From Radicibacter daui (GTDB lineage: Bacteria > Pseudomonadota > Alphaproteobacteria > Radicibacterales > Radicibacteraceae), in contig CP131057.1 in the NCBI GenBank assembly GCA_030657355.1, positions 455,501-519,500 of the forward strand: a stretch of 64,000 nucleotides of DNA, in the 5' to 3' direction. Under the pieces are notes generated by a model. It saw only the letters and a program-made list of their open reading frames with translations. It was not told the origin of the DNA and did no database searches. A program made the translations under genes and the position numbers. Below, piece after piece: positions 51,783 to 59,088 of this stretch. Every line of letters begins with the position of its first letter. Position 1 is the first letter of the stretch.

Positions 51783-52706
51783 ATGAAATTTCATGATCAG
51801 GCCAGCCTCGACGACCTTGCCGCTTTCGCGGCAGTCGCGCGCCTGCGCAGTTACACCCGGGCTGCCGCCAGCCTCAAGACATCGACATCCAATCTCAGCC
51901 ACACGATCCGCCGCCTGGAGGCGCAGCTTGGTTATCGTGTATTGCAGCGTAACAGCCGGAGTGTGTCGGCCACCGAGGCGGGCGAAATGCTCCTGCTTGA
52001 ACTGGGGCCCGCTCTTGACAGCATCCGGCACGTTCTCGAACGGCTGGGAGAAGAGCAGGAGACGATCTCCGGAACGCTGAGGCTGACCCTGACCCGGCAG
52101 GCTTATGAGGCCGTCGTCCGCCCTGTCCTGCCGAAATTCACCGCAGAGCACCCCAGGGCAACGGTGGAACTCAGCATCGACTACGGATACCGCGATATCG
52201 TGGCGGATAATTTTGATGCGGGGATCCGGCTGGGCGAAAAACTGCAGCAGGACATGATCGCCTTCAGGGTCGGGCCTGATTTACAGATGGCGGTCGTCGC
52301 CTCCCCGGAATATCTGGCCAGATCGGCAGCAATCGGCAGCCCCGGGGATCTCGCGCATCATCGCTGCATCAATTACCGGCTGGTTGCCGGCAATATGATC
52401 TACTCTTGGGAGTTCGAGAAAAGGGGCCAGGCACTTGCCATTCCAGTAAACGGCCCGGTTACCACAAACGAACCGGACCTCATGCTCCAGATGGCACTCG
52501 ACGGGCTTGGCGTTGCCTATCTTCTGGAACATGAAGTTGCACCGCATCTGAAATCGGGGCGCTTGATCCGCAAGCTTGCGGACTGGACACCGTCATTCCC
52601 CGGATTTCATCTCTACTATCCATCCCGTCGGCAAATGAGGCCGGTACTGGCTGCTTTCAATCAGGCGTTGCGCTCATCCAGACAGAGTACACAAACCGCT
52701 GGATAA
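51783..52706 (+). CDS. LysR-family transcriptional regulator
   Basis: 307 residues. N-terminal HTH (LDDLAAFAAVARLRSYTRAAASLKTSTSNLSHTIRRLEAQLGYRVLQRNSRSVSATEAGEMLL) and a co-inducer domain from about 90 (GTLRLTLTRQAYEAVVRPVLPKF ... FDAGIRLGEKLQQDMIAFRVGPDLQMAVVASPEYLA). Belongs to the CrgA/DmlR-like group that often sits divergent from the SDR gene it controls, as here. Confidence 0.93.
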   Translation: MKFHDQASLDDLAAFAAVARLRSYTRAAASLKTSTSNLSHTIRRLEAQLGYRVLQRNSRSVSATEAGEMLLLELGPALDSIRHVLERLGEEQETISGTLRLTLTRQAYEAVVRPVLPKFTAEHPRATVELSIDYGYRDIVADNFDAGIRLGEKLQQDMIAFRVGPDLQMAVVASPEYLARSAAIGSPGDLAHHRCINYRLVAGNMIYSWEFEKRGQALAIPVNGPVTTNEPDLMLQMALDGLGVAYLLEHEVAPHLKSGRLIRKLADWTPSFPGFHLYYPSRRQMRPVLAAFNQALRSSRQSTQTAG

Positions 52707-52766
52707 AGGTGATTTACGACTGTCCTAGTCGACATTGTTACAGCCGCTCTCACCTTGCAAAGGGTT

Positions 52767-53477
52767 TCAACCGTGCCTGGAAACAACACGCTTTAGAAGC
52801 GACGCGTATCCAGGATACTCCGGCCCCACCAGCGGGAGCCCCGTTCTTGCGATAATTTTTTCAATGCCCTCCGGGTTAAGTTCCTCACCCGCGGCCAGAC
52901 CAAGCCGGGCAATTTCCAATTCCTGACCCCAGAAATAGATGGCTTGCGCTCCGATATTTGACTGCATCCGAGCTACTTCGCTGATCCAATCTTCCGCTCT
53001 TAGCCGCAACCAAATATCCGCCATCATAAAATCTACACTCGTCTCTGGCCGGTAGGTGAGCGCGTCGGCTTGGACGATCTTGATTTTTTGCCGTGCGGCT
53101 TCAGGCAACTGGCTGAAAATATTCAGTTCCTCGTGCAGAGCGAGAACATCCGCATCAAGCTCAACAACAGTCACGCTGCTCACTTCATCCCGCAGCGCGG
53201 TCACAGCAGCGGCCCATCCCATTCCCATGCCGAGAATGACCACATCTCCACGGGAAAGCCGCACACCGATCTCCTGGCTTTCTATTTCCATCGGTGTCAT
53301 CGACATCCAAGTGGAGCCATCGCGGATAAGACCCGCCATGTTCCTCACGAGGACGGCGTCACTCCAGTACCCACCGGCGAAATTCAGTTCGGAGATGAGG
53401 ATCTCCCATTCCCCGCGCCGGATCGACCGGTAAGCGGGGATGAAAAGATCAGTCTCGAAGAAAGTCACGTCGCTCAT
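52767..53477 (-). CDS. Spermidine-synthase-like / class I methyltransferase fold protein
   Basis: 236 residues from ATG 53477 (GTG 53486 also open). VVILGMGMGWAAAVTALRDEVSSVTVVELDADVLALHEE is a SAM/dcSAM-binding motif I-II pair as in spermidine synthases. KIVQADALTYRPETSVDFMMADIW supplies the acidic motif. The usual polyamine-site tyrosines are not obvious, so the reaction is not assigned. The gene stands alone. Confidence 0.72.
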   Translation of the reverse strand: MSDVTFFETDLFIPAYRSIRRGEWEILISELNFAGGYWSDAVLVRNMAGLIRDGSTWMSMTPMEIESQEIGVRLSRGDVVILGMGMGWAAAVTALRDEVSSVTVVELDADVLALHEELNIFSQLPEAARQKIKIVQADALTYRPETSVDFMMADIWLRLRAEDWISEVARMQSNIGAQAIYFWGQELEIARLGLAAGEELNPEGIEKIIARTGLPLVGPEYPGYASLLKRVVSRHG

Positions 53478-53522
53478 CGATGGCACACACCCCCGGAATG
53501 TTGCGACTTTTAAAAGCCAGGC

Positions 53523-54710
53523 TCAGGCCAGCGCCGTCTCCATCCGCCGTATACCCTCTTCCAGCGTCTTTCGGCTGCAGCCGAAATTGAGGCGCACGAA
53601 ACGCTTGTCGGCAAAGTCGGCGCCGGGGTTGAAGCCGACCTTGCCCTTCTCCAGGAAGTGGGCATAGGCATCGGCAAGGCCAAGGGCGGAGCAGTCGAGC
53701 CAGGCGAGGAAGGTGGCTTCCGGCGTCTTGAGGCTGATGCCGGGCAGGCGCGTCTTCACCGCGTCCACCAGATAGTCGCGGTTGGCCTGAAGATAGGGGA
53801 TGAGTGCCTTGTGCCACGGGCCGCCATGGCGGTAGGCCGCCAGCGTGGCATCGAGGCCGATGACGTTGACGCTGTCGACAAGGCCCATGCGCGAGGCCTC
53901 GAATTCCCGGCGCAGTTCGGCATTGGGGATGATGGCGAAGGCGGTCTTGAGGCCGGCGATGTTGTAGGTCTTGCTGGCAGCCATGATGGTGATGGTGCGC
54001 TCGGCAATCTCCGGGCTCAGCGAGGCCATCGGCACATGGCGGCGGCCGTCATAGAGCAGGTCGCAATGCACTTCGTCGGCGATGATGAGCGTGCCGGCGG
54101 CAAGGCATTTTTCCGCCATTGCCAGCAACTCCTCGCGGCCGAAGACGCGGCCGGTGGGATTATGCGGGTTGCACAGGATGAAGGCCGCGGACTTCCCGGC
54201 CGCCTTGCCGAAAGCGTCAAGGTCGATTTCCCAGCGCGCGCCGCCATCCACCATCGGCACATCGTGGCGCTCGAGGTTCCAGTGGCCGGCTGCCGCCAGG
54301 ATGGGCGGATACATCGGCGTCTGCACCAGCACGCCCTTGCCCGCCCCGCCCTTCTTGCCAAGCGCCGAAAACGCCTTCAGCGGCATGCTGAAACCGGGCG
54401 TTACCGACGGTAGCAGGGTGATGGCTTCCGGCGACACTTCCCAGCCGTACCGGGTCATCATCTCCGCCGCCAGCGTCTCGCGCAGTTCGGCAGAGGTGAC
54501 GCCGTAGCCCATCACCGGATGGGCCGCCCGCCTGGCGATCGCCGCCATGATTTCCGGCGCCACCGGCAGGTCCATGTCCGCCACCCACATCGGCAGCACG
54601 TCCCCGGGATAACGGTTCCACTTGGCGCTGCCGGTGCCGCGACGGTCAATCACGGTATCGAAATCGTAAGCCGGCTGGGCCTTGCTGTCGTAGGGTATCG
54701 GGTTGCTCAT
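53523..54710 (-). CDS. PatB/MalY-family aminotransferase-fold C-S lyase
   Basis: 395 residues from ATG 54710; the in-frame extension to 54875 reads through a repeat element and is not coding. DFDTVIDRRGTGSAKWNRYPGDVLPMWVADMDLPVAPEIMAAI is the family N-terminus. NPHNPTGRVFGREEL and the PLP Lys in ASKTYNIAGLKTAF are visible. These enzymes cleave cystathionine or cysteine conjugates to a thiol, pyruvate and ammonia, or act as aminotransferases. Confidence 0.9.
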   Translation of the reverse strand: MSNPIPYDSKAQPAYDFDTVIDRRGTGSAKWNRYPGDVLPMWVADMDLPVAPEIMAAIARRAAHPVMGYGVTSAELRETLAAEMMTRYGWEVSPEAITLLPSVTPGFSMPLKAFSALGKKGGAGKGVLVQTPMYPPILAAAGHWNLERHDVPMVDGGARWEIDLDAFGKAAGKSAAFILCNPHNPTGRVFGREELLAMAEKCLAAGTLIIADEVHCDLLYDGRRHVPMASLSPEIAERTITIMAASKTYNIAGLKTAFAIIPNAELRREFEASRMGLVDSVNVIGLDATLAAYRHGGPWHKALIPYLQANRDYLVDAVKTRLPGISLKTPEATFLAWLDCSALGLADAYAHFLEKGKVGFNPGADFADKRFVRLNFGCSRKTLEEGIRRMETALA

Positions 54711-54724
54711 TCGGTTACAAAATC

Positions 54725-54870
54725 CTCCCCCGATCGCGGGGGAGGTGCCGCATTGCGGCGAAGGGGGATGTGGGCGGTGCAGCTTGCCGGCACTTTGGAT
54801 AATCCGGCCCGTCAACACCCCCACCGGCGCTGCGCGCCACCTCCCCATGAATGGGGAGGTTAAAAAATTC
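54725..54870. repeat. RIME-like intergenic palindromic repeat
   Basis: Starts with CTCCCCCGATCGCGGGGGAG (54724-54743), passes GTGCCGC...GCGGCG, and closes with CACCTCCCCATGAATGGGGAGG (54838-54859). Nested inverted repeats of CTCCCC/GGGGAG with a GC-rich core are typical of the non-coding mosaic elements scattered between genes in Rhizobiales. It spans the region just upstream of the PatB-like gene. Confidence 0.6.
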
Positions 54871-54896
54871 CCCACCAGCGGGAGAAGAAACTTCGC

Positions 54897-55139
54897 TCAA
54901 TGGCCGCGCGTAGCGCCACCATCAACGCGGATCATCGAGCCGGTAATGTAGCTTGCCTGCTGGCTGGCGAGGAAGGCAACCGTGGCGCCGAACTCTTCCG
55001 GCTGGCCATAGCGGCCGGCGGGGATCTCGTTGCGGGCCGCCTGCTGTACGGCATCCAGTTCCATGCCGCTGCGCTGGGCACGGCCTTCATCCAGTTCGCG
55101 CACGCGGTCGGTATCAATGCGGCCCGGCAGAACCTCGTT
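54897..55139 (-). pseudogene. SDR gene remnant (C-terminal about 80 codons)
   Basis: Reads VLPGRIDTDRVRELDEGRAQRSGM ... EIPAGRYGQPEEFGATVAFLASQQASYITGSMIRVDGGATRGH, the C-terminal third of a 3-oxoacyl-ACP-reductase-like SDR, ending at TGA 54897. No Rossmann motif or catalytic Tyr-Lys part exists upstream; the frame is cut at about 55128-55140, where a MocR fragment on the other strand begins. Confidence 0.8.
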
Positions 55140-55325
55140 GCCGCCGCAGCCCGCCGCGACATCGCCCTCACCCCGTCGACAACCTTTGCCGTTACGCCGG
55201 GCCATGCCCCGAACGCCGTCCGGCTGGCGCTGGCCTCCCCGCCGATGGACCAGCTCGACAGCGGCCTCAGCACGCTTGCCGCGATCCTGAAGGCGCCGGC
55301 CGAAGATTTTAATTTTACGGAGTAA
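55128..55325 (+). pseudogene. MocR gene remnant (C-terminal 65 codons)
   Basis: QNLVAAAARRDIALTPSTTF ... AAILKAPAEDFNFTE matches the end of the intact MocR protein (49407-50750) at 57 of 65 positions. It has no start and is fused tail-in to the SDR remnant, so a deletion probably removed the rest of both genes. The plus-strand frame that runs on into 54900-55128 is antisense to the SDR remnant and not a gene. Confidence 0.82.
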
Positions 55326-55331
55326 GTAAAA

Positions 55332-55357
55332 CGCCGGAGGGGAAACCCGCTCCGGCG
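55332..55357 (-). terminator. Terminator of the polysaccharide-export gene
   Basis: CGCCGGAG / CTCCGGCG (55332-55339, 55350-55357) with inner GGG/CCC pairing. On the minus strand it is followed by TTTTAC. Confidence 0.65.
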
Positions 55358-55364
55358 CCTGACA

Positions 55365-55955
55365 TCAGTAAAGCGTCTCAAGGACCCTGATGATGTCGCC
55401 GGGCAGGATCGGCGTCATTTCATCGGCGCGATACTGCTCCTGCTTGCCATTGACACGGCGGATAAGTGCCACTTCACCCTGACGGGCGCGATAGTCATAC
55501 CCCCCCGCCCGCGCAATGGCGCTGAGGACAGTCGCCCCGCTGGTATAGGCAAACTCCCCGGGAGCCCGCACCTCGCCCAGCACATAAAACGGCTGGTAGG
55601 TCTGAACTTCGGTGGAAACCTGCGGGTCCTTCAGCAAGGTGCCCGCGACCAGCGCCTCTTCAACCCGCTTGGACAGATCCGTTGCAGTCAGCCCGCTGGC
55701 CCGTATGTTACCAACCAGTGGAATGGCCACACTGCCGTTGGGATCGATCACAAAGTCACCGGACATTGCCGGTTCATTGAAAACCGTGACCCGGACCCGG
55801 TTACCCGGCTCAAGCAGATAACCGGCGTCCGGGCCGGAAATCTGCTTGGGCGCCCATTCAGTGGGCAGGGTACGGTTGGGACCACCACAGGCGGCAAGAC
55901 CGATCGCGCAAAGAACAAGCGCCAGGAGCGGTCGCAGGAAGTTAAACGAAATCAC
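55365..55955 (-). CDS. Polysaccharide export lipoprotein (Wza/OPX family)
   Basis: 196 residues. Lipoprotein signal peptide with lipobox LAAC (Cys near 23). Poly_export domain with YLLEPGNRVRVTVFNEPAMSGDFVIDPNGSVAIPLVGNIRASGLTATDLSKRVEEALV, then an SLBB-like stretch (FYVLGEVRAPGEFAYTSGATVLSAIARAGGYDYRAR). It forms the outer-membrane/periplasmic export channel for exopolysaccharide with the GumC-like protein at 59089. Shorter than E. coli Wza, as usual for alphaproteobacterial OPX proteins. Confidence 0.92.
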   Translation of the reverse strand: MISFNFLRPLLALVLCAIGLAACGGPNRTLPTEWAPKQISGPDAGYLLEPGNRVRVTVFNEPAMSGDFVIDPNGSVAIPLVGNIRASGLTATDLSKRVEEALVAGTLLKDPQVSTEVQTYQPFYVLGEVRAPGEFAYTSGATVLSAIARAGGYDYRARQGEVALIRRVNGKQEQYRADEMTPILPGDIIRVLETLY

Positions 55956-55979
55956 AATATACCTCAGTGCCGAGGGGCA

Positions 55980-57356
55980 TCACATCCGGACGCCGATACG
56001 CGCCATGACCACCGTATCGGTGTAGTCCGTGCCAAGGTTGTCGTCCTGGCGCTTGTCGCGCAGCGAAAGATCAAGGCCCGTATAGAGGTTTTCGCTGAAG
56101 GCATAGGTCACGCTGCCGCGGCCCTGATACGTCCATGCATCGCCATCGAGGCCTTCATACTCATCATGGTCAACCCCGGCAAAACCGGAGACGATGATGT
56201 TACGCCGAAGCTCATGCCGGACCAGAACAGAGGTGCCGGTTCGCACCATTGCAGAAGAACCACCCTTGGTGGTTTCCATCGCTTCGCGGCTGAGGCTCGG
56301 CACAACCAGCGTCTGCTTGGTCGGGGTCCAGTTGAAGACCGCCTTGATCGAAAGGCCGCTAGGGTCGGAAACGGACGGGTCGTCCACATTCGTGTCGAAA
56401 TAACCGACCAGGAAGTCGCCACGGATCAGCTGGGTAACATCGACCCCCAGACCAGCCTGCGCATTATAACCCTTGCTCGATCGGTCAATACCACCGGCAT
56501 CGACGGCATCATCGTAAGAGACGTTCTTGCCGGTCAACTGGCCCAAGGCAAAATAACCCGGCACGAACTCATAACCGACACGGCCGGTGAGGCTGTACTC
56601 GTCACGGTCACGGTTGTCGTTGTCGATCGTCGTGCCGGCCGACGTGGTCACATTGTCGTAGTCGTAACGCTTACCGTTCCCGGAGAGCGAATAGACCCAC
56701 TGCCCCTGGGTGGTTTTGCCGCCAGCATCGAGGTTCGCAAGCATATACGGCGTCGGCTCCTTACCATTCACCGCATCGGGGCTACCGCGATCTTCATGCA
56801 CCCAGCCAACGAAAGTCGAGACGTTCAGTTCGGTGTTGCTGGTCAGGTCGTAACGGCCGTCGCCGGTGAGGCGTACGTTGGTCTGATCGTCGTCCGAGTG
56901 CTTGGCATAGATCTGGTGCTCGACATCCACGCCAAAATTCAGCGAATGACGGGCGAACTGAGACTCAGCCCGGACCTTCGGGTTGATCTTGGTGATCCAG
57001 TCGCTTTTGACGTCGTCTTCGAGCGCGTAAATATTGCTTTCGTAAGCTTCTGCGAGCGAGGCGTCCGGGAAAATCAGGAACTGGCCAACCTTGACGCCCT
57101 TGGGCTGGTACTGGTTTGCAACCAGACCCTGGTCGACAGCGCTGCTCTGATCTTCGCCCGTCGCGTCAATACTGGCGGCAACCTTGGAGGTTGACACTTC
57201 CCGCCCCGGCTCGGCGGAGGCGCCGGCACCTGAGACAGCCTGAGCATGGGAGACCATTGGAACCAGGGGTACGGCAAGCGCTGCCATCAAGGCGGCGGCA
57301 GAAGGCGATATCTTACCCGGCATCCGCGATGCTCCATGTTTGTCGTTTTTAGCCAC
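55980..57356 (-). CDS. Outer-membrane beta-barrel protein of exopolysaccharide locus (BBP2-like)
   Basis: 458 residues; signal peptide ends near SHAQA (about residue 39). From about 90 on, alternating amphipathic strands fill the protein (LAEAYESNIYALEDD, LNVSTFVGWVHED, ARIGVRM with a C-terminal Met rather than the usual Phe). The pattern is the putative beta-barrel porin 2 family, commonly found next to OPX genes in EPS loci, where it is thought to help secretion across the outer membrane. It ends 24 bases before the OPX gene; the two form a minus-strand operon. Confidence 0.82.
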   Translation of the reverse strand: MAKNDKHGASRMPGKISPSAAALMAALAVPLVPMVSHAQAVSGAGASAEPGREVSTSKVAASIDATGEDQSSAVDQGLVANQYQPKGVKVGQFLIFPDASLAEAYESNIYALEDDVKSDWITKINPKVRAESQFARHSLNFGVDVEHQIYAKHSDDDQTNVRLTGDGRYDLTSNTELNVSTFVGWVHEDRGSPDAVNGKEPTPYMLANLDAGGKTTQGQWVYSLSGNGKRYDYDNVTTSAGTTIDNDNRDRDEYSLTGRVGYEFVPGYFALGQLTGKNVSYDDAVDAGGIDRSSKGYNAQAGLGVDVTQLIRGDFLVGYFDTNVDDPSVSDPSGLSIKAVFNWTPTKQTLVVPSLSREAMETTKGGSSAMVRTGTSVLVRHELRRNIIVSGFAGVDHDEYEGLDGDAWTYQGRGSVTYAFSENLYTGLDLSLRDKRQDDNLGTDYTDTVVMARIGVRM

Positions 57357-57438
57357 CTAAAGGCCTCTCCCAAAGGGAGAAGAGGTCAACCATAAGCCCG
57401 GCGGCGTAATGAAGTCTTCTTAAGGTTACTTCTCCTAT

Positions 57439-57518
57439 CATTTGCACTCTTCCGGGACAAGCGGTTGCCGATTAAAAAACAAAGGCGTAGCTTGTTTTCG
57501 CCGATTGCGTTGCAAATG
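57439..57518. promoter_or_regulatory. Divergent promoter region with distant inverted repeat
   Basis: CATTTGCA (57439-57446) and TGCAAATG (57511-57518) are inverted copies flanking an AT-richer stretch with two GCCGATT words. They lie between the divergent barrel and glycosyl-phosphate transferase genes. Could be a regulator site; unproven. Confidence 0.3.
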
Positions 57519-57590
57519 CCCCACTCCCCCGACGGCAGCATACGTACATATATGGATCCGCGTATCACCCTTGAATGAAGCCGGACTGGC

Positions 57591-59006
57591 ATGGACGCAA
57601 TTAAAACAGGAACTGTCGCCGTCAGCGACATTACGCAGTTGCACAATAAAACTGGAAGATTTTCATTCCTGCGGCCACTTGCGCCAGGTTTGTTGCTTGC
57701 GGCAAGTGACATAGTTGTCATCCAGTTGTGTCTGATTTGCGCCACCCTTATTCGGGCCGCGCTTTCTCCCTGGTATCCGATCGGGATCGGCCCCGCAGTC
57801 TATCTGGGATTGCACGCCGCCGTTTTCTCGCTTTCCTTCGCTTTCTGCTTTGCCTCGCTGTATCCAGGCTACGGAAAGACTTCCATCGAGCGGCTGCGCC
57901 TCAGAATACTGGCGATCTTTGCAGCATTCGGCGCCATGCTGGTTTTCGATTATCTTGCCCAGGCCGGCCAATGGTCCCGCGGCATCCTTCTGATCGCCGC
58001 GTTCCTCGTAAGCATTGCGATTCCCCTTTGGGACAGCATAGCCCGCCGGCTCATGACACGGGCCGGCATCTGGGGAACGCCGGTCATTGTTTTTGGCCCC
58101 GCAGCCTTGCGCCAGCCCATCATCGCATCCCTGAGGCAGCATAATGAACTCGGCTGGAGGCCTGTAGCCGAAGGGGAGCGGGCACTTTTGGGAGCTCCGG
58201 CCCTGCCCAATGTCGGCCTCGCCATCGTTATTGCCGACGGAAAAAATCCGATTTCGGGCCTTGATCACCTTCCCTACCCGAAGGTTGTCATGGTGCCTGC
58301 CGTGGCCGAGATGCAGAGCCTGTGGGTACAGGTGCGCGATATGGGCACCCATCTGGGCCTCGAGATGCAGCGCAATCTTCTGGTTCCGGCAAACCGGCTT
58401 TTCAAACGCTGCTTCGATATCGTGTTTTCTGTAGCGGCCATTCTTTTGTCATTGCCCGTGGTTGTGCCAGTAACCATTGCCGTAAAGCTGCTTTCACCAG
58501 GGCCCCTCTTCTTTACGCAGGAGCGTCACGGCCTTGATGGCAGCACGTTCCGGATCATCAAGTTCCGCACCATGCAAACTGATGCGGAAGAGCGCCTCAA
58601 GGCGCATCTGGCAGCAAACCCGCAGGCGCGCGATGAATGGGAACGCTTCCGCAAACTGGCCCGCGACCCGCGGATAATCCCCGTTTTCGGCACACTCATG
58701 CGCCGGCTGAGCATCGACGAACTGCCTCAGTTCATCAATGTACTGCGCGGCGAAATGAGCGTGGTCGGGCCGCGGCCATTGCCTGATTATCACTGGCGAC
58801 CGAGCGGAGATCCCGATGCGGATCTCCGGATGAAGGTTCGGCCGGGCATTACAGGGCTCGTGCAGGTTTCCGGCCGCAGTACCCTGCCAGTCAGCGAACA
58901 GCTGCGACTTGACAGCTATTATGTACGCAACTGGTCTTTATGGATGGATCTCTACATTCTTGCCCGAACCGTCAGCGAGGTCTTGACGGGAAAGGGAGCG
59001 TGGTAG
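57591..59006 (+). CDS. Exopolysaccharide polyprenyl glycosyl-phosphotransferase
   Basis: 471 residues, WbaP/PssY/ExoY type. Four N-terminal membrane helices (about 28-150), a Rossmann-like middle domain (TPVIVFGPAALRQPIIASL), and the C-terminal bacterial sugar transferase domain starting KRCFDIVFSVAAILLSLPVVV, with FTQERHGLDGSTFRIIKFRTMQTDAEE, RLSIDELPQFINVLRGEMSVVGPRPLPDYH and RPGITGLVQVSGRS. It loads the first sugar-1-phosphate onto undecaprenyl phosphate at the inner membrane. Confidence 0.94.
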   Translation: MDAIKTGTVAVSDITQLHNKTGRFSFLRPLAPGLLLAASDIVVIQLCLICATLIRAALSPWYPIGIGPAVYLGLHAAVFSLSFAFCFASLYPGYGKTSIERLRLRILAIFAAFGAMLVFDYLAQAGQWSRGILLIAAFLVSIAIPLWDSIARRLMTRAGIWGTPVIVFGPAALRQPIIASLRQHNELGWRPVAEGERALLGAPALPNVGLAIVIADGKNPISGLDHLPYPKVVMVPAVAEMQSLWVQVRDMGTHLGLEMQRNLLVPANRLFKRCFDIVFSVAAILLSLPVVVPVTIAVKLLSPGPLFFTQERHGLDGSTFRIIKFRTMQTDAEERLKAHLAANPQARDEWERFRKLARDPRIIPVFGTLMRRLSIDELPQFINVLRGEMSVVGPRPLPDYHWRPSGDPDADLRMKVRPGITGLVQVSGRSTLPVSEQLRLDSYYVRNWSLWMDLYILARTVSEVLTGKGAW

Positions 59007-59088
59007 AGGTATCCCCGCATTGGCGGCTGCGCGACCACCTCCGGACAGGATCGGACCCGTGGCGCGAGCGGTGTGACGAGAGGGTTTG

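Noticed and set aside
54711-54875. N-terminal extension of the PatB-like protein
   Set aside because: Those codons read through the intergenic repeat; ATG 54710 begins the family sequence.
54900-55325. 141-codon plus-strand frame looking like one gene
   Set aside because: Only its last 65 codons are MocR-like; the first part is antisense to an SDR remnant, so it is a chance fusion at a scar.
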